From Butyricimonas faecalis (GTDB taxonomy: Bacteria > Bacteroidota > Bacteroidia > Bacteroidales > Marinifilaceae), in the NCBI RefSeq assembly GCF_003991565.1, contig NZ_CP032819.1, positions 4,092,001 through 4,156,000 of the forward strand: a stretch of 64,000 bases of DNA, in the 5' to 3' direction. This document shows, in pieces, positions 1 to 8,908 of this stretch. The position numbers were made by a program, and so were the translations under genes. The notes beneath the pieces were generated by a model. The model was not told where the DNA came from and searched no databases. It saw only the letters and a list, made by a program, of their open reading frames with translations. Each line of letters starts with the position of its first letter. Position 1 is the stretch's first letter.

Positions 1-2871
1 GGAGTAAGTGATTTCGTTTGTTAACGTTTGATCTTTTGAGTTTCCGCTAACTTTATTGAAGATTTGTCCGATATTGGGACTCATCGTCCAACGGAAACCG
101 TTGGCATTGCGGGATTTCGAGTCTATAATGGTTAGGCTTAATGATCCTTCCAATCCTTGATTCTTTAACGTACCTTGATTTACGACCCAGTTGTTGACCC
201 CGTTAATAGCGGAAATTGTTTTCGATAGAAAAGCATTCTTCGTGTTTTTATAGAAATAAGTGAAATTTCCGTTAATACGTCCTTTGAATAGACTGAAATC
301 TAAGGTCAGGTTGTAAGACTCTGTTTTTTCCCATTTCAGGTTTGGATTCGGGTAGCTGGAGACATAAGATTCATATTCTTCGAAATTGGGATCCAATCCG
401 CCTCTTGTTAATACTAGTTTTGCAGATTCCGTATCCAGCATATTACCTTGGTATCCGAAAGAGCCTCTCAAGGCAATGGAGGAAATCCACTTGGTGTATG
501 GAAGTAAATCATCTTTTATATTCCAACGGGCCGAAACCGACCAGATAGGAGCTAATTTTTCGTTGGCACGAGAACCGAAACGATTGGATGCATCCAACCG
601 GACATTTGCGTTTAACGTGTAAAGATTATTGTAGGTGTACGAGAACGTGGCAAATGTGGAGGCCATGTTGGTTAATTTATCGGTCCATACCCCTAGTGCT
701 TTGGGATCGCTACCTTTCCATTCTTCAAAATAGGGATACTCGGACAAATCTGTTCCTGCCATTTTTTTCCCTCTTTCTTTCAAATAACCTCTAAATGTCT
801 GGTCTAATCCGAAGTATTGATTGGAAGAAACTTCACCCCCGATGGAAGAAGTAATTAAATGTTTTTGTTCTGCATCAATGGTTTTGTTGAAATTGATTTG
901 CCCGCGAACAGTGTAAGCGTAACGTTCTGTATTTTGATACTGGAGTTCTCCACCGAAAGGCATCCCGTTCTTGTCAGTTCCGTTGTATTGGGGACGTCGT
1001 AGGATCTCGGCATAAAATGAATTTTCTCCATGCCAAATTTCTTGAGTCGTGTTATTGGTGGAGTACGAGGCCGTAAAAGATGCTTTTAATGCCTCGTTGA
1101 ATTGATAGTCCAGCGATGCTGTTACGGTTAATCCTGAGGAACGGATATCTTGAGAAGTATTATTTACATCGTTGATTATGTTGTAATCCCGGTAAGCGTA
1201 ACCAGTGTCTTTCGAATAGAACCATAAACTTCCGTCTTCATTGTAGGCCGGTAATGCGCGTGTTGTCTCGTAAGCATATTTGGGTACTTCCACGTCATTG
1301 GGCGTGTATTTCTTTTTCATCACGTTTCCATTGAAGCCGAAACGAATGGATATACGTTGGTAATTAGCCGTTAAATTGATGTTTGCCGTGTATTGTTTAT
1401 TCTCTTCACCTTTGATATTTCCGCGTGTATCAGCGAATCCTGCAGACACGTAGTAACGTAGGGCAGAACTTCCACCCGAGAGACTTAACGTGTGTTTGTG
1501 AGAGAAAGAATTTTGCATGAGGATATCAAACCAATCGGTGTTCACCGATTCATAATATCCCACTTCTTTTTGCATCTCTTCAAATGAGATCAGACCGGAC
1601 CAGTAATTCCGTAATGGTTTTTCATATCCCATCCATGAGGTGACTTGCGGGTACGTGACCCGTTTCTCGATAAGTTCCCGGGAAAAATCAATACGTTCTT
1701 TGGAATTCATCATGTAAACACTGTTGTCCGAATAATGGGGGCGTCTCATAAACGAGCCGGATAGCGAATAAGAAAGAGTGGGTGGGCCTTGTTTCCCTTT
1801 TTTTGTCGTGATGACAATGACGCCATTAGCGGCTTTGGCTCCGTATAAAGCGGTTGCGGAGGCATCTTTCAAAATGTCGATTTGAGATATATCTTCCGGA
1901 TTCAAACCCGTGATGGCGTTACCGAGCAAGTTGACGAAATCCAAGTCGTTAATTTGTTGAGGATCCACATCCACCGGATTCTCTTGTACGATACCATCGA
2001 TGACCCACAATGGTTCTTGCGATCCCAACACGGTTGACGTCCCCCGGATTCGTAGACGAGGGGTGGCTCCGATTTGCCCCGTGTTTTGCATGAAAATCAT
2101 ACCCGGTACATGTCCTTCCAACATCTGGTCGATGGAGGTTAGTCCCGATACAACGATATCTTCTGCTTTAATGGATTGAATGGCACTTGTCGTTTTTCTC
2201 GGGTCAATGCGTTCGTATCCCGTGTTGACGATAACCTCTTCCAGTTGTTCCGAGGACTCTTTCATCACCACGTGTAAGGAGTCTTTGCCGGAATATTTTA
2301 CCTCTTGTGTCTCCATCCCGATAAAAGAGAAAAACAAGGTACATTCCTCTACTCCGGGGATGTAGATTTTAAACTTTCCGTTGACATCCGTGCTGGTACC
2401 TACTTTTAATCCTTTCACGATAATGGTAACACCCGGTAACGGATTCTTCTGTTCATCCGTCACCCTCCCGTTAATCGTTAGTGACTTCTTCTCATCAGTA
2501 GATTTTGAACATTCCCGAATGATCACCACGTTGTCATCTAGAAAATACTCCAAGCCAAAACCGGGTAAAATTTCACCGAGTAATTGCTCGAGTGGCTTGT
2601 TCGAAGCTTTTATATTTAAACTCCCTTTTGTTTTGAGTAACGTGTGATTGTATAGGAAATCACATCGGGTTTGTTTGCTCAACTCTTTGAAAAGTTGATT
2701 TAGAGAAACATCTTGTAAGTCAATGTTTACTATCATGCGTTGGGAGAACACGTTTGCCCGTGCAGATAAGCAAGTCACGACTAAAATGATAATAACAAAT
2801 TTCATAAACAATAAATTTTTTCGTGACAAAATTCGATAATCGAATTTTGTGTCGATTCGTTTCTTTTTCAT
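1..2871 (-). CDS. SusC/RagA-family TonB-dependent outer-membrane transporter (3' end outside window)
   Basis: Outer-membrane barrel of a SusCD-type importer, driven by TonB. About 957 codons are visible and the frame stays open to the left edge. I chose the ATG at 2871 because it gives a basic leader (MKKKRIDTKF) followed by a hydrophobic stretch ending SARANVFSQ, as in the other SusC proteins of the window; the in-frame ATG at 2805 is the alternative. Next come an STN domain (about residues 45-115), which in this family contacts FecR, a carboxypeptidase-regulatory-like sandwich (GRVTDEQKNPLPGVTI), and a plug with LWVIDGIVQENPV and ILKDASATALYGAKAANG. It lies 66 bp downstream of fecR and belongs to the sigma-fecR-susC unit on the minus strand. 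A partner SusD would lie beyond the edge. The substrate cannot be told from sequence. Confidence 0.93.
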   Translation of the reverse strand, partial: MKKKRIDTKFDYRILSRKNLLFMKFVIIILVVTCLSARANVFSQRMIVNIDLQDVSLNQLFKELSKQTRCDFLYNHTLLKTKGSLNIKASNKPLEQLLGEILPGFGLEYFLDDNVVIIRECSKSTDEKKSLTINGRVTDEQKNPLPGVTIIVKGLKVGTSTDVNGKFKIYIPGVEECTLFFSFIGMETQEVKYSGKDSLHVVMKESSEQLEEVIVNTGYERIDPRKTTSAIQSIKAEDIVVSGLTSIDQMLEGHVPGMIFMQNTGQIGATPRLRIRGTSTVLGSQEPLWVIDGIVQENPVDVDPQQINDLDFVNLLGNAITGLNPEDISQIDILKDASATALYGAKAANGVIVITTKKGKQGPPTLSYSLSGSFMRRPHYSDNSVYMMNSKERIDFSRELIEKRVTYPQVTSWMGYEKPLRNYWSGLISFEEMQKEVGYYESVNTDWFDILMQNSFSHKHTLSLSGGSSALRYYVSAGFADTRGNIKGEENKQYTANINLTANYQRISIRFGFNGNVMKKKYTPNDVEVPKYAYETTRALPAYNEDGSLWFYSKDTGYAYRDYNIINDVNNTSQDIRSSGLTVTASLDYQFNEALKASFTASYSTNNTTQEIWHGENSFYAEILRRPQYNGTDKNGMPFGGELQYQNTERYAYTVRGQINFNKTIDAEQKHLITSSIGGEVSSNQYFGLDQTFRGYLKERGKKMAGTDLSEYPYFEEWKGSDPKALGVWTDKLTNMASTFATFSYTYNNLYTLNANVRLDASNRFGSRANEKLAPIWSVSARWNIKDDLLPYTKWISSIALRGSFGYQGNMLDTESAKLVLTRGGLDPNFEEYESYVSSYPNPNLKWEKTESYNLTLDFSLFKGRINGNFTYFYKNTKNAFLSKTISAINGVNNWVVNQGTLKNQGLEGSLSLTIIDSKSRNANGFRWTMSPNIGQIFNKVSGNSKDQTLTNEITYS

Positions 2872-2897
2872 AAATTCGCATATTATAATTTGACATG

Positions 2898-2933
2898 GTG
2901 TATCCGATTTTCTGGCTGGGATTGAGGATACAC
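2898..2933 (-). promoter_or_regulatory. stem-loop in the fecR-susC gap
   Basis: On the minus strand GTGTATCC (2933-2926) pairs perfectly with GGATACAC (2905-2898) around a 20-base loop. It fills most of the 66-base gap between the fecR stop and the susC start. There is no T-run, so a processing or translation-control element is as likely as a terminator. The two other susC genes here are also preceded by hairpins. Confidence 0.5.
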
Positions 2934-2937
2934 TTTT

Positions 2938-4080
2938 TTATTTTACGGTAATACATTTACCATTTATCAAGAACTCGACTTCATGGGTCTCTTCAAATTT
3001 GCGTAATAACTGGGTAACATCATCATAACGTTTTAATTGTCCTGTGAATATGATCATTTTTTTGGCTGGACTTTGATAAAAGATTTCAAGGTTATACCAC
3101 CGGGATAAGGTAGACATGATCTCTTCGAGAGGCATTTCTTCAAATTTGTAATACCCATTTTTCCATGAGGTGTACAATTCGGTATCTACTTCTTGAATAT
3201 TTGTTTCCCTGTTTCTCTTGTGGTAGGTCAGTTGCATACCTGGGATGATATTATATAATTGGGAGTCACAACTTATTTGTATCTTTCCTTCTGTTAACGT
3301 TGTTGCTATCATATCCTGTTCCGGATAGGCCTTCACGTTAAATGAAGTTCCCAAAACGCGGATTTTCATTTGATCCGTGTGGACAATAAACTCTTTGGTC
3401 GAATCTTTCTGTACTTCGAAATAAGCCTCTCCTTGCAGGAAAACTTCCCTTGAATTGTTGTTGAATGCCACAGGATAACGGAGTTCTGACCCTGAATTCA
3501 GAAATACTTTCGTGTTGTCCGGTAACATCACGCAATATTCAGCGCCTAGAGGGATTGAAAGCGTATTGTATGCCACTTTTTCCATCTTCTCTGAAGAATA
3601 AACCAGCATGTTGCCCTTGTTTTCAATTTTAACCAGGCTGTCGGCCAGAATAACACTTTCTTCAGAAACCTCGATGTCAATGCTCTTACCATCTTCTAAG
3701 GTTAATTTTGCCTTGGGAGAGCCGGGCTTGATAGGTTCCGAGAAGGAATTGTGAGAGAATACTGGTTGCTCAGGTTCCTGTTGAAATAGGAAGAATAATC
3801 CGATGAGCAACGTGATGCTTGCCGCGATAGAATGTATGATAAGTTTTTGTTGTTTCTTTTTTTTCTGGAGAATCTTATTCAAGATTTCATGATAAACCAG
3901 GTTATGGTCTCGATGATCTTCTTGTAAGAGTTTTCCTCTTTCTGCCATTGTTTCCAAGCGGGAATAGATATGTTTATGAGATTTTGATTGAGATAACCAT
4001 TCGTCCAACGAGTTTATTTCCTCTTGTGAAAGGGACTCTTTTGCTAATCGAGCCGCGATAATTTCGTCTATATTTTCCAT
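2938..4080 (-). CDS. FecR-family anti-sigma factor / transmembrane signal transducer
   Basis: Inner-membrane regulator that holds the partner ECF sigma factor and passes on a signal from the STN domain of the cognate SusC. The 380-residue protein has a cytoplasmic anti-sigma part (1-79, with the SLSQEEINSLDEWLSQS helix region), one membrane helix at about 80-99 (LIIHSIAASITLLIGLFFLF), a periplasmic FecR domain (around 170-275, with LPDNTKVFLNSGSELRYP and VHTDQMKIRVLGTSFNVKAY), and a C-terminal domain of the DUF4974 type (YYKFEEMPLEEIMSTLSRWY). Length and order are normal for the family. It sits between the sigma factor (127 bp upstream) and susC (66 bp downstream), the usual order of these trios. 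Confidence 0.95.
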   Translation of the reverse strand: MENIDEIIAARLAKESLSQEEINSLDEWLSQSKSHKHIYSRLETMAERGKLLQEDHRDHNLVYHEILNKILQKKKKQQKLIIHSIAASITLLIGLFFLFQQEPEQPVFSHNSFSEPIKPGSPKAKLTLEDGKSIDIEVSEESVILADSLVKIENKGNMLVYSSEKMEKVAYNTLSIPLGAEYCVMLPDNTKVFLNSGSELRYPVAFNNNSREVFLQGEAYFEVQKDSTKEFIVHTDQMKIRVLGTSFNVKAYPEQDMIATTLTEGKIQISCDSQLYNIIPGMQLTYHKRNRETNIQEVDTELYTSWKNGYYKFEEMPLEEIMSTLSRWYNLEIFYQSPAKKMIIFTGQLKRYDDVTQLLRKFEETHEVEFLINGKCITVK

Positions 4081-4207
4081 GGCGATCGTTTAATATTTTC
4101 CCATAAGGCGTCACCAAATTGAATTTGTGTGACAAATATTTTCATGATGCATCAAAAGAAAAGGAAACTGTTCTGCAGTATGCAGAATATGAGGGAAATG
4201 TGTTTGT

Positions 4208-4783
4208 CTATTTTTGAAAGACCCTTTTAAAATAGATCATTAAAATAGCCGTAAACGAGAGGCCTTGTAAGTTTTCGCGTAAAGTTTTGAAAGCTCTTCC
4301 CATTTGTTTTTTCACGGTATTGATACTGATGGATAATTTATCTGCTACTTCTTGGTATTTCATCCCATCCAGGTAAATCATCGTGAATATTTTTCGACGA
4401 GCTTCTGGTAATTGATTAATGGCCACGTAGATCGCTTCCAATTCATTTTGTTCGTTTGCTGTTGAGGATACATTTTCGCAAATTTCAGTCATGACTATTT
4501 GATGGCGATGTTCTCTACGTTGTTGACTTCGGATGTGATCAATGGCACGATGTTTGACGGCTTGGAATAAATATTGTTCCAAACCGATTCGAATAAAATT
4601 GAAACGCTTGTTCACGTAAAAATCGACAAAACAATCTTGGACAACATCTTTCGCTGTTTCCGAATCATTCAAAAATTGAATGGCGTAAAGCAATAAATTA
4701 TCATAGAACGAGTTAAAAAGTTCACGAAAGGCACGCTCTTCGTTTTCTTTAAATAGCATTAATATTTCTTTCGACTTGTCCAT
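4208..4783 (-). CDS. ECF RNA polymerase sigma factor (RpoE type, Bacteroidetes FecI-like)
   Basis: Directs transcription of the linked SusC system when FecR releases it. The 191 residues contain region 2 (AKDVVQDCFVDFYVNKR, about 44-60) and a region 4 helix-turn-helix (MKYQEVADKLSISINTVKKQMGRA). The C-terminal tail LQGLSFTAILMIYFKRVFQK is typical of Bacteroidetes sigma factors of this class. A -7-like box TATATTTG lies on the minus strand at 4880-4873, but I find no matching -33 box at the right distance. The upstream gap (4784-5023) is AT-rich and shows nothing else clear. Confidence 0.94.
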   Translation of the reverse strand: MDKSKEILMLFKENEERAFRELFNSFYDNLLLYAIQFLNDSETAKDVVQDCFVDFYVNKRFNFIRIGLEQYLFQAVKHRAIDHIRSQQRREHRHQIVMTEICENVSSTANEQNELEAIYVAINQLPEARRKIFTMIYLDGMKYQEVADKLSISINTVKKQMGRAFKTLRENLQGLSFTAILMIYFKRVFQK

Positions 4784-5023
4784 GTGTTTAACATCTTAAA
4801 CATCTTATTTCCATTGTTTTGATCATTAGCTTTTGAAAAAAACTCAAAGAATGCTACAACTCAAAGGTTTTGCAAATATACAGGAAATAAATTTTTATCT
4901 TCCAGCGTGAATTGAAAATTATTCGATTGAGTTTTGAGAGATCGAACCGTTTAATAGGCTCACGTGAAAAATAAGTGGAATAAAAGGAGGTGAGTTGTAA
5001 TCTTTAATAAATGCACGATAACT

Positions 5024-5935
5024 TTATTTGTTCCGATAAGCATTAGGTGAGCAGTGTGCCATTTTTTTGAACCAGTTGGTGAAGTTTTGTGGTTGTTGGA
5101 AACCAAGCTCATGGGCTATTTCGTTGATGCGCTTCGATGTGGTCAATAGCAACTCCTTTGCTTTTGAGAAAGTCTTTTGTTGGATATGTTTCTGGGGTGA
5201 AAGACCAGTGGTTTTGCGTATGAAATCGCTGAAATAATTGACGGAAAAACAGAGTTTGTCGGCACAATATTGCACGGTAAGCAATCCGTTGGTAAGGGGT
5301 AGCCTGCTGTCGTAGTAGTCATTGCAGAGTTGCTCGAAACGTACAAGAGTGCCATTGCTTGCCGCGGGAAAGGCTTTGAACTGGCGGTCGTAGGCATGAA
5401 GGCAATAATCGAGGACCACTTTTATGTAATCGGTGATGATGAGCAAACTAGGATTGTCGGTATGAAGTTCATCGTCTATCTTGTCAAAAATATCTACAAG
5501 AAGTCGTTTCTCTCGTTCAGAAGGAAAGAGAGCCTCGTTCGTGTTGTATGAGAAATAAGTATATTGCGACATGATTCCCTGTAATGGAGTGCCGGAGAGC
5601 AAGTCGGGATGAAACATCAGCACATGACCTTGCACTTGATGATACTGGCCATCAGCTTCGGAACCAGCCACTTGTCCCGGAGCAAAGAACACCAATGCGC
5701 CCTCACTGTAGTCGTAAATGCTGTCGCCATAATGTAGTTCTGTGTATTTTTTCCCCTTCAGGTATATGGCATAATATCCGAACATGCGTTGTGGACTGTT
5801 GAACAAAATAGGCGGAAGTTTGCTGAAGTCAACAACTCCCACAAGTGGATGCAATGTCTCAGCCCCCACCATCTCGTTATAACCGCGGATGTCACTCACC
5901 TTTATTTGTTCCATAATTTCATTTTGTTTTGCCAA
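5024..5935 (-). CDS. AraC-family transcriptional regulator
   Basis: DNA-binding regulator of 303 residues with an N-terminal cupin-like sensing part (about 1-165) and a C-terminal double helix-turn-helix (about 200-300: YCADKLCFSVNYFSDFIRKT, then RINEIAHELGFQQPQNFTNW). Family knowledge says such proteins usually control the divergently placed gene, here the MFS exporter 151 bp away. A full promoter stands on the minus strand at 5982-5952: TTTG, 19 bases, TAAATTTG. It predicts a very short leader ending at the ATG at 5935. The sensed ligand is not known. Codon use (many GGC, GCC, ATC, CTC codons) differs from most of the window and matches the MFS gene, which suggests joint transfer. Confidence 0.93.
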   Translation of the reverse strand: MAKQNEIMEQIKVSDIRGYNEMVGAETLHPLVGVVDFSKLPPILFNSPQRMFGYYAIYLKGKKYTELHYGDSIYDYSEGALVFFAPGQVAGSEADGQYHQVQGHVLMFHPDLLSGTPLQGIMSQYTYFSYNTNEALFPSEREKRLLVDIFDKIDDELHTDNPSLLIITDYIKVVLDYCLHAYDRQFKAFPAASNGTLVRFEQLCNDYYDSRLPLTNGLLTVQYCADKLCFSVNYFSDFIRKTTGLSPQKHIQQKTFSKAKELLLTTSKRINEIAHELGFQQPQNFTNWFKKMAHCSPNAYRNK

Positions 5936-5951
5936 GAACCTGTTATAAAGA

Positions 5952-5982
5952 CAAATTTACTACTTTTTAGTGTGGAGCCAAA
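5952..5982 (-). promoter_or_regulatory. Bacteroidetes promoter for the AraC-family gene
   Basis: CAAATTTA at 5952-5959 reads TAAATTTG on the minus strand, and CAAA at 5979-5982 reads TTTG, exactly 19 bases away. This matches the TTTG-N19-21-TAnnTTTG consensus. For the divergent MFS gene only a -7-like TAATTTTG at 6048-6055 is visible. Confidence 0.6.
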
Positions 5983-6086
5983 TACAAAAAAGTGATTTGT
6001 ATATTTTTATCAGAAATCTCACTACCAACTAAACGCTGCTTTCATCATAATTTTGCGTTCGGACAAAGAGTGTTATAGATTTAGGT

Positions 6087-8510
6087 ATGAAAAAAACTTC
6101 AGTAGACGATAGGCGCAAGCGTATATTGATTGCGCTTGTACTCTCAAGCTATTTGGTGGTGGGCATTGATGGTTCACTTGTGATAACGGCGATAGCAGAA
6201 ATAGCCTCCGATTTGCATATGGGCAGCATGGCGATGTCGTGGGTGCAGAATGCTTACGTCCTTGCCTTTGGCGGATTCATGCTGGCAGGTGGACGATTGG
6301 GTGACATCTATGGGCGTAAACTGACGTTCTGTATCTCGATCGTATTATTCTGCATCGGTTCGTTAGGGGCGGGATTGTCTCAGACGGCACCATTGATGAT
6401 TGCCTCACGTTTTGTGCAAGGTGTAGGTTCTGCGGCAATGGCACCTGCTGCTCTCGGACTGATTGTCGATTATTTCCAAGGACAAGAAAGAGTAAAAGTA
6501 GTGGCCTGGTATGGCAGTATTTCGGGATTGGGGCTGTGCGTGGGACTGGTGCTTGGCGGTGCCATTACTAGTTACAGCTCATGGCGTTGGGGATTCTTGG
6601 TGAATATTCCCATAACACTGATCATGCTTTCGTATGCAGCAAAATGGTTGCATAAGGGCACCAAAGCAGAGGGGCACTTGGACGTATCGGGAACAATCTT
6701 GTCCGCGATAGCCATATTTGCTTTTGTCTATGCCATTGATGGAGCGAAGAATCCTTGGATGTGGCTGTTTGTGGTTGGTATCTGCTTGTCCGTATTCATA
6801 AAAGTGGAGCGAAAGGCAAAACTACCGATTGTTCCAGCTTGTCTGTTTCATTCGCGTAACAGATGCAATGGTTATGCGTCTCGGCTGATGCTTATAGGGG
6901 CCTTGATGGGCTACAATTTTGCCCTATCCGTGTTTCTGCAAAGTAGTTTTGGCTTCACTCCGTTGCAAACAGGATGCTCGTTCTTGCCTATGACGGTAAC
7001 CACGTTTTTGGGAGCTTTGGCAATGCCACGACTGGTAGAACGGCACGGTAATCTTCCTATCCTGCTTGTCGGGCTTGTGTTACTTGTTGTCGGCTTCGTG
7101 TGGCTTGCAAAAATTGAGAGTAACAGTTCTTATTTGTTCTCAATCGCTTTGCCCATGATATTCATTGGTTTCGGGCAAGGACTTGCCATGAGTCCACTCA
7201 CTAACCTCGGCATAGAGGGGGTTGATAGCAAGGACACTGGTGCGGCATCGGGATTCGTGAACGTGACTCATCAGATTGGCGGTGCCATAGGATTGTCGCT
7301 CATGGTCTCGACATCAGAAAGCATCATAGACAGCACGATGCGTTTCAGCCATTGCATGATGGTTGCCACTTTGCTCATTTTATTGGCTCTCCTTATAACC
7401 TTATTCATTCAACACGCTAAAATTTCAAGTAAAATGTACGAATCGTTCAAATTATTATTCAAGAACTTTTTTATCATTATGGCGATAATGATTTATGCTT
7501 GTCCAGCAAACGCGAAAGACAATCGAAAAGTTTCAAGTACTTCGCACACACGGCCGCTCATCATACAAGAGCAAGGCAGTTTTGCCTTTGGCGGCATCGT
7601 TATTACCGACAGCATGGGACATCTGTTTCATGGCGACCATGCCTATGTTTTCTTTCAAAAGCCTGTGGCTCCACGCGAGTATCCGGTTGTAATGATTCAC
7701 GGTATACATGAAGGTCCGAAGACTTGGGAGACTACCCCTGATGGGCGAGAGGGGTATCAGAATCTTCTATTGCGCAGAAATTTCAGCACATACAACGTGA
7801 CGATGCCTCGTCGTGGAAATGCCGGGCGCGGTACGGTAGGGATGGAGGTTGTTCCTGCATTTGATGAACAGACCTGGTACGTTAAATGGCGCATCGGAAT
7901 ATATCCTGACTATTTTGACAATGTGCAGTTCAGCCGGAGCAAGGAAGCGATTAACCAGTTTATGCGACAAATGACGCCCGAAACGGGACCAACCGATTTT
8001 GAGCACAACTCATCAACCATTGCTTCGCTTTGCGATAGTCTGGGTGGTGTGATTCTTATGCCACACTCGCAAGGCGTGATGCACACTTGGAAGATTCTAC
8101 CTAAGACAAGCCATGTGAAGGCTGTGATTGCTCTGGAGGGTGGTGGATATTTTTCTTTCCCGACAGATGGGCCACGTCCAAAGACTCATGAGAAGGAAGG
8201 TCTTGAATACATCATGGTTTCACCCGAAGTGTTCGAAGCGTTCACTCATACCCCGATGCTACTCCTCTATGGAGACAACATCCCGACCAGTCCGACAGGC
8301 GTTTATGAACTTGATGTATGGACTACAAGATTGAGCCTTGCCCGCCAATGGGCAGAAGCCGTGAATCGCCGTGGCGGAGATGTCACCGTTGTTCATTTGC
8401 CCGAAGTCGGTATCAAGGGAAACACCCACTTTCCCATGTCAGACTTGAATAATGTGGAGGTACTTGACTTCATCTGCAAATGGTTGCACGAAAAGAGATT
8501 GGATAAGTAA
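6087..8510 (+). CDS. MFS drug:H+ antiporter (DHA2-like) joined to a secreted alpha/beta hydrolase
   Basis: Residues 1-445 are an MFS transporter with 14 predicted helices; GRLGDIYGRK (motif A) and SRFVQGVGSAAMAPAALGL (motif C-like) support a DHA2/QacA-EmrB type exporter. Residue 450 is a methionine that begins a signal-peptide-like segment (FFIIMAIMIYACPANA). Residues 476-807 form an alpha/beta hydrolase: VMIHGIHEG oxyanion strand, nucleophile elbow PHSQG (S661), LLLYGD (D730), GNTHF (H781). As a 15th helix the segment would place the hydrolase in the periplasm, so the topology is workable. However, one extra A in the AAAA run at 7419-7422 would end the transporter at TAA 7430-7432 and start the hydrolase at ATG 7434, so the fusion may be a single-base deletion or assembly error. 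Divergent AraC gene is the probable regulator. Substrates are unknown. Confidence 0.85.
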   Translation: MKKTSVDDRRKRILIALVLSSYLVVGIDGSLVITAIAEIASDLHMGSMAMSWVQNAYVLAFGGFMLAGGRLGDIYGRKLTFCISIVLFCIGSLGAGLSQTAPLMIASRFVQGVGSAAMAPAALGLIVDYFQGQERVKVVAWYGSISGLGLCVGLVLGGAITSYSSWRWGFLVNIPITLIMLSYAAKWLHKGTKAEGHLDVSGTILSAIAIFAFVYAIDGAKNPWMWLFVVGICLSVFIKVERKAKLPIVPACLFHSRNRCNGYASRLMLIGALMGYNFALSVFLQSSFGFTPLQTGCSFLPMTVTTFLGALAMPRLVERHGNLPILLVGLVLLVVGFVWLAKIESNSSYLFSIALPMIFIGFGQGLAMSPLTNLGIEGVDSKDTGAASGFVNVTHQIGGAIGLSLMVSTSESIIDSTMRFSHCMMVATLLILLALLITLFIQHAKISSKMYESFKLLFKNFFIIMAIMIYACPANAKDNRKVSSTSHTRPLIIQEQGSFAFGGIVITDSMGHLFHGDHAYVFFQKPVAPREYPVVMIHGIHEGPKTWETTPDGREGYQNLLLRRNFSTYNVTMPRRGNAGRGTVGMEVVPAFDEQTWYVKWRIGIYPDYFDNVQFSRSKEAINQFMRQMTPETGPTDFEHNSSTIASLCDSLGGVILMPHSQGVMHTWKILPKTSHVKAVIALEGGGYFSFPTDGPRPKTHEKEGLEYIMVSPEVFEAFTHTPMLLLYGDNIPTSPTGVYELDVWTTRLSLARQWAEAVNRRGGDVTVVHLPEVGIKGNTHFPMSDLNNVEVLDFICKWLHEKRLDK

Positions 8511-8527
8511 AACTATTTTTGTATCAC

Positions 8528-8634
8528 AGTGTAAAAATGAGTGCAAATATAGCTACGACGGAATAAAGTGTGGACGAGTCTGCATGAAATAGGGTAGGTA
8601 AGTTTTAATCTTTATCTAAAGGTCGCTTTAGACA
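8528..8634 (+). repeat. leader repeat A, copy 1 (promoter deleted)
   Basis: About 107 bp resembling copies 2 and 3 downstream. It keeps AAATATAGCTACGACGGAAT, the hairpin arms at 8569-8574 and 8579-8584 (TGTGGA/TCTGCA, held by two wobble pairs) and the second hairpin TCTAAAG-GTCG-CTTTAGA at 8615-8632. The promoter of copies 2 and 3 is missing: the lost 52 bp in copy 2 lies between two AATAAAGTG direct repeats (9004-9012 and 9056-9064), which explains the deletion. Confidence 0.65.
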
Positions 8635-8850
8635 TCCTAGATAATACACGTTGATCTTCCGTGGCATATTCGATGTTCTTAGGGATTAAAGACGTATCAA
8701 AGACGAATCAAAGACGTTACAAAGACGTTCGTGAACGTCCACGATATGTCTTCGAGGTGAAATTGATTGGCGCTAGTCTTGGAAATGGATCCCTTATCCA
8801 TTGGATTACGAATGGTAAATATTCCTTCTTGCATGCAGGAGTTAACATCT
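8635..8850 (+). repeat. dispersed repeat B, copy 1 (215-bp element with 11-bp tandem units)
   Basis: Nearly identical (roughly 90 % by eye) to 55944-56158. Contains four 11-bp units starting AAAGACG at 8688, 8699, 8710 and 8721, running into a palindrome GACGTTC-GT-GAACGTC (8724-8739). Begins TCCTAGATAATACACG and ends GTTAACATCT. It has no terminal inverted repeats and no conserved reading frame between copies. Confidence 0.8.
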
Positions 8851-8875
8851 CACAATAAAATCGTATATAACTACC

Positions 8876-8908
8876 AAGTCGAAAATTGATATTGACTTGA
8901 AAGTGTGA
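8876..8908 (+). pseudogene. 3' remnant of a second copy of the 10071 lipoprotein gene
   Basis: Ten codons plus stop (KSKIDIDLKV) match the last codons of the lipoprotein gene ending at 10742 (KSKIDIDLKL), and the similarity continues without a break into the downstream leader repeat. The upstream part of the gene is gone, and repeat B ends 26 bp before. This looks like the scar of a duplicated cassette. Confidence 0.6.

Noticed and set aside
2720..2956. 78-codon minus-strand reading frame overlapping the fecR-susC gap
   Set aside because: It overlaps the susC start and a hairpin in another frame and shows no signal or domain.
8688..8731. CRISPR-like array from AAAGACG repeats
   Set aside because: Units are only 11 bp with no spacers and no cas genes in the window.
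8635..8850. MITE or insertion sequence
   Set aside because: No terminal inverted repeats, no target duplication visible between the two copies and no transposase nearby.
8661..8858. 65-codon reading frame inside repeat B copy 1
   Set aside because: In copy 2 the same frame lacks the ATG (GTG there) and hits a stop after the tandem units, so it is not conserved as protein.
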